9,047 bases of DNA from Sphingobacteriaceae bacterium (GTDB lineage Bacteria > Bacteroidota > Bacteroidia > B-17B0 > Aurantibacillaceae), in the NCBI GenBank assembly GCA_023251695.1, contig JAHEYE010000130.1:1-9047 (forward strand), written 5' to 3'. Below, in pieces: positions 1-5,398 of the stretch. The stretch's first letter is position 1, and each line of letters opens with the position of its first letter. The notes under the pieces were generated by a model that saw only the letters and a list, made by a program, of their open reading frames with translations, ran no database searches and was not told the DNA's origin. Both the position numbers and the translations under genes were made by a program.

Positions 1-215
1 TGAGAAGCTTCAGTATCTGCCTTGCGGACTTCAGGATGGTTAGCTAATCCTAAATAATTATTTAAGCTCCAGTTTAGTAATTTTTTACCGCGAAAGATCA
101 TGTGCGGGCCAATTTCGCCCTCTAATTTCGGGAATGTAAAATAACCATGTGATTCGTTTGCATACTCACCAATAGCACCCATGTTAGCCGTAACTTTTTC
201 AAAAATATCTTTCAT
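1..215 (-). CDS. PLP-dependent alpha-oxoamine synthase family enzyme (partial, C-terminus cut by window edge)
   Basis: This is the first 71 codons of a leftward gene; the rest lies beyond base 1. The start is ATG at 215-213, translating as MKDIFEKVTANMGAIGEYAN. The segment ending in WSLNNYLGLANHPEV (about residues 49-63) is the N-terminal signature of fold-type I pyridoxal-phosphate enzymes of the alpha-oxoamine synthase group. That group includes 8-amino-7-oxononanoate synthase, glycine C-acetyltransferase and serine palmitoyltransferase, which condense an amino acid with an acyl-CoA. The PLP lysine and the substrate-specific residues lie outside the window, so the exact reaction cannot be assigned. 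A role in sphingolipid-type lipid synthesis is possible in Bacteroidota but is inference. The gene is transcribed away from the class IV aminotransferase gene across a 132-bp gap that holds a good -7 box for this gene. Confidence 0.85.
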   Translation of the reverse strand, partial: MKDIFEKVTANMGAIGEYANESHGYFTFPKLEGEIGPHMIFRGKKLLNWSLNNYLGLANHPEVRKADTEAS

Positions 216-238
216 AATAGAGTCGGATAGAAATGTTT

Positions 239-260
239 GCCAAAATTATCGATTTTTGGC
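239..260. repeat. 7-bp inverted repeat GCCAAAA/TTTTGGC over the -7 box, possible operator
   Basis: GCCAAAA at 239-245 is a perfect inverted match to TTTTGGC at 254-260, with an 8-nt spacer. A third related half-site, GGCAAAAT, reads on the minus strand at 270-263. The cluster overlaps the predicted -7 box of the leftward gene, where a repressor could act. That it binds a regulator is inference. Confidence 0.35.
241..248 (-). promoter_or_regulatory. Bacteroidota-type -7 promoter box (TAATTTTG) for the leftward PLP enzyme gene
   Basis: Read on the minus strand, 248-241 is TAATTTTG, an exact match to the Bacteroidota sigma-ABfr -7 consensus TAnnTTTG. It ends 25 bp before the ATG at 215, giving a short leader. 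No clear TTTG -33 element lies at the usual distance, so the assignment rests on the -7 box and its position. The box sits inside the inverted repeat at 239-260. Confidence 0.5.
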
Positions 261-347
261 CAATTTTGCCTTAAAAACAGGGACTTTTGTTCACGTTTTT
301 CAACAATATTATGAATTATTAAGCCTATGGTTTAACTTTATTCACTA

Positions 348-1208
348 ATGGAAGAGGTCCACTGCATATATAACGGGCATGTAATAAATCTTTACGAACC
401 GGCTATTCCCTTTTCGAACCGGGCTTTCCGATATGGCGATGCTTTGTTTGAGAGCATAAGGGTTTGTAATGGAAAAATTATGTTCCTGAAGGATCATCTA
501 AGCCGTCTTAAATTGGGGATGACGGTTTTGCGGATGAATTTACCTGCTGAATTTAATTTTGAGAATGTAGACGCGTTGGTAAAATTACTGTTGGTTAAAA
601 ATAAGATAGGCAGGGATGCACGCGTACGCTTAACGGTTTTCCGAAACGAAGGTGGTTTTTATGCACCTGAAACAAACGACATTTCGTTTTTGATTGAAGC
701 CGAAAATATAGAGGCCGGGGGTTACCAATTAAATCAAAAAGGTTTATGGATGGATATTTATGCCGATATCCGTAAACAGATTAACAAACTCGCGAACATA
801 AAAAGTTCCAATGCTTTAATTTATGTAATGGCAGGGCTGGCCAAAACTTCGATGAAACTCGATGAATGCTTTATTATTAACGAGAACGGGAATATATGTG
901 AGAGCATCAGCTCAAATGTTTTTGTGGTGAAAAACGGATGCATGTACACAGCACCGCTTACTGAGGGTTGTGTCGACGGAATCATGCGTAAGCAAATATT
1001 AAAGCTGGCGGCTTCCAATAAAGTGCTTACCTTTGAAATGCCTTTAACTATTAATTCGCTGATGAACGGGGACGAAGTTTTTTTAACGAGTTCAATCAGA
1101 GGTATCAGGTGGGTAGGGCAGTATAAGACTAAATTTTATACCAATAAAATGAGTGTATTTTTTACTGAAAAATTAAATGAGTTGACTGTTAATAAAACTG
1201 TTGTATGA
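348..1208 (+). CDS. class IV aminotransferase (branched-chain / D-amino acid aminotransferase / aminodeoxychorismate lyase family)
   Basis: A 286-aa, full-length, fold-type IV PLP enzyme, probably cytosolic. Visible family hallmarks are NRAFRYGDALFESIRV (residues 24-39), the likely Schiff-base lysine K152 in NIKSSN, the cofactor-contacting glutamate E185 in ICESISSNVF, the phosphate-binding stretch 206-214 (EGCVDGIMR) and the FLTSS strand near 246-250. The family includes branched-chain aminotransferase (IlvE), D-amino acid transaminase and aminodeoxychorismate lyase (PabC). Its length fits the PabC/D-AAT size class better than IlvE, but specificity cannot be decided from sequence alone. ATG 348 is the first usable start: the in-frame ATG at 327 runs into TAA two codons later. 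There is no Shine-Dalgarno sequence. The stop overlaps the pyrF start as ATGA, implying translational coupling. No convincing promoter box was seen in 216-347 on this strand. Confidence 0.85.
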   Translation: MEEVHCIYNGHVINLYEPAIPFSNRAFRYGDALFESIRVCNGKIMFLKDHLSRLKLGMTVLRMNLPAEFNFENVDALVKLLLVKNKIGRDARVRLTVFRNEGGFYAPETNDISFLIEAENIEAGGYQLNQKGLWMDIYADIRKQINKLANIKSSNALIYVMAGLAKTSMKLDECFIINENGNICESISSNVFVVKNGCMYTAPLTEGCVDGIMRKQILKLAASNKVLTFEMPLTINSLMNGDEVFLTSSIRGIRWVGQYKTKFYTNKMSVFFTEKLNELTVNKTVV

Positions 1209-2017
1209 ATAGGCTGAAACTGATCGAGCAAATTAAATTAAAAAATACTTTCTTATGTGTTGGGTTAGATCCCGACGTAGATAAGATTCCGAAACATTTT
1301 TTAGATGAGGAAGATCCGATCTTTGAATTTAATAAAGAAATAATTGATGCAACAGCTGAATATTGCATTGCTTTTAAACCTAACACTGCTTTTTATGAGG
1401 CCTATGGTTTGAGTGGGATAGGAAGCCTGGAGAAAACAATTAAGTACATAAAAATAAATTACCCTGATCATTTTTTAATTGCGGATGCAAAGCGTGGTGA
1501 TATTGGAAATACATCAACCATGTATGCTAAAGCCTTTTTTAAACGTTTGGAAACAGATGCCATTACCGTCGCACCCTATATGGGAAGCGATTCGGTAAAA
1601 CCGTTTTTGGCCTTCGAAAACAAATGGGCAATTGTATTAGGTTTGACAAGTAATGAAGGCTCATGTGATTTTCAACAGTTGAAAATTAATGATGAAGAAT
1701 TATATTTGAACGTAATACGTAAATGTGCTTCCTGGGGAACTGAGGACAACATGATGTTTGTGGTAGGAGCTACTAAAGCCCAAATGATGGATGATATCCG
1801 TAAAATTATTCCGAATCACTTTTTGTTAGTACCCGGAGTTGGTGCGCAAGGCGGTTCACTGGAAGAAGTTTGTAAACACGGAATGAATAAGAATGTTGGA
1901 TTGATCGTAAATGTATCACGCAATATCATTTTTGCAAGTAACGGGAAGGATTTTGCAAGTAAGGCGGCCGAGGAAGCAAAGAGAATAGCAAATCAAATGA
2001 AAACTTTTTTAAACTAA
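1205..2017 (+). CDS. pyrF: orotidine 5'-phosphate decarboxylase
   Basis: Catalyses the last step of de novo UMP synthesis, decarboxylating OMP to UMP in the cytosol. At 270 aa it fits the longer bacterial PyrF subfamily (type 2) rather than the roughly 230-245-aa E. coli type. The TIM-barrel motifs are in order: FCVGLDPD (17-24), the active-site lysine K58 in FKPN, the catalytic DAKRGD motif at 94-99 (D94, K96, D99), VVGAT (186-190), the phosphate-binding loop VPGVGAQGG (209-217) and the phosphate-gripping arginine R239 in NVSRN. All key residues are present. Its ATG overlaps the stop of the upstream class IV aminotransferase by 4 bp (ATGA), and the DUF3467 gene starts 6 bp after its TAA, so the three genes probably form an operon. 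Confidence 0.96.
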   Translation: MNRLKLIEQIKLKNTFLCVGLDPDVDKIPKHFLDEEDPIFEFNKEIIDATAEYCIAFKPNTAFYEAYGLSGIGSLEKTIKYIKINYPDHFLIADAKRGDIGNTSTMYAKAFFKRLETDAITVAPYMGSDSVKPFLAFENKWAIVLGLTSNEGSCDFQQLKINDEELYLNVIRKCASWGTEDNMMFVVGATKAQMMDDIRKIIPNHFLLVPGVGAQGGSLEEVCKHGMNKNVGLIVNVSRNIIFASNGKDFASKAAEEAKRIANQMKTFLN

Positions 2018-2023
2018 GAAAAC

Positions 2024-2332
2024 ATGGAAGAGAACAAAAATCAAAATCAGATCGATATTGAGTTAAGCGAAGAAATTGCAGAAGGTATTTACTCAAACCT
2101 CGCTATTATTACCCATTCACAAAGCGAATTTGTGGTGGATTTTATTAAAATGATGCCGGGGGTGCCTAAGGCAAAAGTAAAATCACGCATTGTATTAACG
2201 CCTCAACATGCCAAGCGACTGGTAAAAGCATTGAATGATAATGTGCAGCGCTTCGAACAAACGCATGGTAAGATAAAGGATCTTGAAATGGCAATACCAT
2301 TAAATTTCGGCGGACCAACTGCTCAGGCTTAA
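2024..2332 (+). CDS. DUF3467 family protein
   Basis: A small 102-aa protein of unknown function with no signal peptide or membrane segment. The segment 11-88, including ELSEEIAEGIYSNLAIITHS and then FVVDFIKMMPGVPKAKVKSR, followed by LTPQHAKRLVKALNDNV, matches the DUF3467 pattern as I remember it. That family is widespread in Bacteroidota and often sits near housekeeping genes such as rpoC. The N-terminus is rich in N, Q, E and K and is probably disordered; the rest reads as mixed beta/alpha. It starts 6 bp after the pyrF stop, so it is likely co-transcribed and translated after pyrF. The start ATG is preceded by an A-rich leader, as is usual where Shine-Dalgarno sequences are absent. No function is assigned. 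Confidence 0.8.
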   Translation: MEENKNQNQIDIELSEEIAEGIYSNLAIITHSQSEFVVDFIKMMPGVPKAKVKSRIVLTPQHAKRLVKALNDNVQRFEQTHGKIKDLEMAIPLNFGGPTAQA

Positions 2333-2368
2333 GCAATTTAAAAGAGGGGTTTAATTAAAATTTGTTTT

Positions 2369-3877
2369 ATGAAGAACATGAAATTTCTTATCGTCTCTTT
2401 TTTGTTTTTACAGTCTTTCGCGGCCTTCTGCACAAAATGGAATGTCGGACCAAGTAAAACTTACACGGTTCCAAGCGCGGTCAGACTTTTAGTCAATGAT
2501 GGTGATACTGTTTATATTGATGGTGCTGTTTATGCAAACGATGCAACCAAGTGGATTAAAAAGAATCTTAAATTCTTTGGCTTAGGCACAGTTTCTGTTC
2601 CTACTGTTCTTCAATACACGGGTGATATTCCAAATGGAAAAGGTATCTGGGTTTTTGAAACAGCCGGAACTTGTGATAATCCGTATATCGAAAATATCAC
2701 ATTCGATGGAGCTCAGGTTTCGGATGCAAATGGTGGGAACGGAGCAGGTATCCGGATGCAGGCATATAACCTAACGGTTAAAAACTGCATTTTTAAAAAT
2801 TGTCAGAATGGAATCTTAGAAGGTGGAAGTTATACGGGAAGTAATGTAACAATTGAAAATTCGGAGTTTAATAATAATGGTTACAATGGAATCAACGTAT
2901 CTTACATCGGCTATGAGCATCATATTTACATCAGTGCTCAAACGGATACTTTGCTCGTCAGAAATTGTTATTTCCACGATCCGCGCGGAGAAGCTAATTC
3001 ATTAAAAACACGTGCCCAGAGAAGTTACATTTTGTATAATTATATTGACGAAGCTGCCGGTATTGGCAGTTGGGAATTAAATCTGGCGCAAGGCGGTTTA
3101 ATTGTTGTGGTAGGAAATGTAATTATTCAGGGAACTTCAGGAGCTAACCACGGAATTGTAAGTCTGGATGCTACAACAAATCCGATTGAGGAGTTGTATT
3201 TTACAAATAATACGATCATAAATAAATATGCCGCTGTAGGAACGACCCGTTTTATACATATGGTGCCTGCTTCGGGTGTTACGGTTTATAAATTTTATAA
3301 TAATATTTTCGCTTCAGTGCCTTCAGCAAGTAATGTTTATTTTTCGGGAACAGTTCCTCCTGTATTGGATACAGCAAGAAATAAAACCACAACTAATTAT
3401 ACCACTTTTGGTTTTGTAAATCCTGCCGGTGGAAATTACAATTTACTGTCATCTGCTGTAGCTGCAATTAATCAGGGAACAACTTGCGGAAATACAAGTA
3501 CCGCTTATGGTTTAACACCCCAATTTATGTATCAGAATTATACTTCAGCATTAAATTCACGGGTAATTATCGGACCGGCAATTGAAATCGGCGCTTACGA
3601 ATTTTCGCCAACAGGAATAGAAAGTTTTAATTGGGAAAGTAATTTGTCGGTTTTACAAAATCCTTATACTAATACAGCGCAGTTTTTAGTAAATGAAAGG
3701 AATTTTTCGGGAGGAACGGTTAAAATTTATAATATTAAGGGAGAACAAATTTCAATAAATGAATTTAAAAGTAATTCCTGTTCATGGAATTATAATTCTG
3801 TTGCCGATGGAATTTATATTGCTGTTATCCAAAATGGAAACCAGATTTTTTCCGGAAGAGTAGTGGTGACTAAGTAA
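2369..3877 (+). CDS. secreted right-handed parallel beta-helix protein with T9SS C-terminal sorting domain
   Basis: 502 aa. Residues 1-21 form a Sec signal peptide (KNMK, then a hydrophobic stretch LIVSFLFLQSFAAF). The cysteine at 21 is not in a proper lipobox because Phe precedes it. Residues about 30-415 are a pectate-lyase-like beta-helix, seen as repeating short strands with Asn/Gly turns (NITFDG, NLTVKNCIFKNC, NVTIENSEFNNNGYNGINV, LLVRNCYFHD, LYFTNNTIIN, YKFYNNIFA), closing with the IGAYEF motif typical of these folds. Residues about 424-502 are a type A T9SS sorting domain (TVKIYNIKGEQI, DGIYIAVIQNG, ending GRVVVTK), so it should be exported by the T9SS and either anchored or released. 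The segment 209-243 carries SLKTRAQRSY and WELNLAQGG, which resemble a conserved block in other beta-helix proteins. The substrate is unknown, though a carbohydrate is likely. ATG 2378 is an alternative start. It converges on the hydrolase gene with an 8-bp overlap. Confidence 0.85.
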   Translation: MKNMKFLIVSFLFLQSFAAFCTKWNVGPSKTYTVPSAVRLLVNDGDTVYIDGAVYANDATKWIKKNLKFFGLGTVSVPTVLQYTGDIPNGKGIWVFETAGTCDNPYIENITFDGAQVSDANGGNGAGIRMQAYNLTVKNCIFKNCQNGILEGGSYTGSNVTIENSEFNNNGYNGINVSYIGYEHHIYISAQTDTLLVRNCYFHDPRGEANSLKTRAQRSYILYNYIDEAAGIGSWELNLAQGGLIVVVGNVIIQGTSGANHGIVSLDATTNPIEELYFTNNTIINKYAAVGTTRFIHMVPASGVTVYKFYNNIFASVPSASNVYFSGTVPPVLDTARNKTTTNYTTFGFVNPAGGNYNLLSSAVAAINQGTTCGNTSTAYGLTPQFMYQNYTSALNSRVIIGPAIEIGAYEFSPTGIESFNWESNLSVLQNPYTNTAQFLVNERNFSGGTVKIYNIKGEQISINEFKSNSCSWNYNSVADGIYIAVIQNGNQIFSGRVVVTK

Positions 3878-4634
3878 CCTCAATCTGCAATCCATCATAC
3901 GCCAACTCGATATGATCGGGCAATTCCAAAGTAACTTCATCGTGAAGACCTAATTGATGAGAGATATGTGTGAAATAAGTTTTCTTAGCTCCTAATTCGT
4001 TTGCTAAATCAATAGCTTCCTGAAAAGTGAAATGGGAAATATGTTCGTTGCGGCGTAAAGCATTTATCACAACAACCTCCGAACCTTTTATTTTCTTTTT
4101 TTCTTCCTCACTAATAAAATTTGCATCCGTTATATAGGTGAAATTTCCGATACGGAAAGCTTTAACAGGTAATTTATAATGTAGAACGTTTATCGGCTGT
4201 ATTTGTATATCGCCAACTACAAAAGGATTGTCATTAAAAGTGTGTAATTTAATTTTGGGAATGCCCGGATAATCCAAATCCGCAAAAATATAAGAGAAAG
4301 CACTTTTTAGGGCTTCCTGAACACGTTCTGTGGCGTAAACAGGCATCACCATCTGATTAATAAAATTAAAAGCACGGACTTCATCCAAACCTGCTGTATG
4401 ATCTTTGTGTTCATGCGTAAAAACAACCGCATCTAATTTTGTTACTTTTTCACGCAGCATTTGTTGTCTGAAATCAGGACCTGTATCAATAACGATAGTG
4501 GTATTTTTATATTCAATCATTACCGAGGAACGCAGCCGTGTGTCTTTTGGGTCAGACGAAGTACAGACCTTACAGGTACAACCAATTAAGGGTACGCCTT
4601 GTGATGTTCCGGTTCCTAAAAATGTGACTTTCAC
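3870..4634 (-). CDS. PhnP-like MBL-fold metal-dependent hydrolase (GTG start)
   Basis: 254 aa, metallo-beta-lactamase fold, related to PhnP, the phosphoribosyl 1,2-cyclic phosphodiesterase. The dinuclear metal site is visible: H74-x-H76-x-D78-H79 in THEHKDHTAG, plus H152, D170 in YITDAN and H223. C19, C21 and C24 (GCTCKVC) with H226 (HISH) match the extra structural zinc site I recall for PhnP. The true substrate is uncertain because no C-P lyase genes are in view. The start is GTG (4634-4632): an in-frame TAA lies 9 nt upstream with only ATT and GTG between, the first ATG would be residue 39, and MKVTFLGTGTSQGVP is the family's usual N-terminus. The gene lies 34 bp downstream of the rhomboid gene on the same strand. 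Its 3' end overlaps the beta-helix gene by 8 bp. Confidence 0.88.
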   Translation of the reverse strand: MKVTFLGTGTSQGVPLIGCTCKVCTSSDPKDTRLRSSVMIEYKNTTIVIDTGPDFRQQMLREKVTKLDAVVFTHEHKDHTAGLDEVRAFNFINQMVMPVYATERVQEALKSAFSYIFADLDYPGIPKIKLHTFNDNPFVVGDIQIQPINVLHYKLPVKAFRIGNFTYITDANFISEEEKKKIKGSEVVVINALRRNEHISHFTFQEAIDLANELGAKKTYFTHISHQLGLHDEVTLELPDHIELAYDGLQIEVT

Positions 4635-4668
4635 TTTAATAAATTAGTTCTAAAAATATATAAAAATT

Positions 4669-5367
4669 CTATCGGTTAGAAATGGTGTGGAAAAATTCTG
4701 ATACCAAACTTGGTTTTAAGCATATGGTAAAAATAATACCGAAAATTGCACCCCAGAAGTGCGCTTCATGTCCGATACGGTCTGCATCGGGATCTCCTGT
4801 TTTTCGTTTGCTTAAATAATAACTGCCTGCTAAAAAAACGATACCCAATAGCCAGGCCGGCATAGGTAATACAAATAAATAAAGCGTTTGAAACGGCTGA
4901 ATGATTATAAAACTGAAAATAATGGCTTCAATAGCTCCGCTCGCACCCAAGGATGAATAAGAGGGATTATTGCGGTGCTTAAAATATTCTGTGATACTCG
5001 CCGCGTAAATTCCGCCTGTAAATAAGGCGATGTATGCAAGCCTTCCGATTCGTGTAGCCCTCAGAACTTCTGCCGGATCATTCACGTCTCTACAAAAAAG
5101 AGAAGGGTACATGCCAATCAAATCATTTGTGCCATCAATTTTGTAATAACTTTGCTCAACCGCATACCCGAACATGTACAAGGCAAAAACATTCAAAAAT
5201 AAATGCATGGTGTCGCCGTGAATAAAAGCATGCGTTAAAAAACGGTAATGCTCTTTGTTGTGCTTGATAGAATAGGGATGGAACAGATATTTGTACATGG
5301 AATTTTTGTCGTAAAAACAAAAAACCGAAAAGACGATAATAAGTATAAGAAATGTTGTAGTTACCAT
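4669..5367 (-). CDS. rhomboid family intramembrane serine protease
   Basis: 232 aa, polytopic inner-membrane protein with about six hydrophobic segments (roughly residues 3-18, 53-70, 109-125, 141-158, 161-183, 203-218), the basic rhomboid core. Catalytic features are HGDTMHLFLNVFAL (50-63, with the oxyanion residues H55 and N59), the nucleophile S143 in GASGAIEA, and the base H203 in AHFWGAIFG. All are present, so it should be active, cutting membrane proteins within their transmembrane segment; the substrate is unknown. Odd point: residues about 73-108 form a hydrophilic stretch between the second and third helices, longer than usual for a minimal rhomboid. It starts at ATG 5367, 31 bp after the cphA stop and 34 bp before the hydrolase gene, so it may be read through from cphA, though a -7 box lies in the gap. 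Confidence 0.9.
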   Translation of the reverse strand: MVTTTFLILIIVFSVFCFYDKNSMYKYLFHPYSIKHNKEHYRFLTHAFIHGDTMHLFLNVFALYMFGYAVEQSYYKIDGTNDLIGMYPSLFCRDVNDPAEVLRATRIGRLAYIALFTGGIYAASITEYFKHRNNPSYSSLGASGAIEAIIFSFIIIQPFQTLYLFVLPMPAWLLGIVFLAGSYYLSKRKTGDPDADRIGHEAHFWGAIFGIIFTICLKPSLVSEFFHTISNR

Positions 5368-5374
5368 TAAAGTA

Positions 5375-5382
5375 CAAATTTA
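5375..5382 (-). promoter_or_regulatory. possible -7 box (TAAATTTG) for the rhomboid gene
   Basis: Minus-strand 5382-5375 reads TAAATTTG, a full match to TAnnTTTG, in the 31-bp cphA-rhomboid gap. A TTTG at 5397-5394 lies only 11 bp upstream, shorter than the usual spacing. Transcription would start almost at the ATG, giving a nearly leaderless message. In AT-rich DNA this may be chance. Confidence 0.3.
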
Positions 5383-5398
5383 AGGAGATTGTTCAAAA

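Noticed and set aside
2356..2364. -7 promoter box for the beta-helix gene (TAAAATTTG)
   Set aside because: It has one extra base compared with TAnnTTTG and ends only 4 bp before the ATG, too close for a normal start.
2369..2434. Lipoprotein signal peptide (cysteine at residue 21)
   Set aside because: The residues before the cysteine are A-A-F, and Phe at -1 does not fit a lipobox; the T9SS tail also indicates a standard Sec signal peptide.
4405..4647. Plus-strand open frame antisense to the hydrolase gene
   Set aside because: It covers the metal-binding motif region of the hydrolase on the other strand and is best explained as a shadow.
5375..5390. Shine-Dalgarno-like AAGGAG near 5382-5387
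   Set aside because: It is on the plus strand, whereas the rhomboid gene reads on the minus strand, so it cannot serve as its ribosome binding site.
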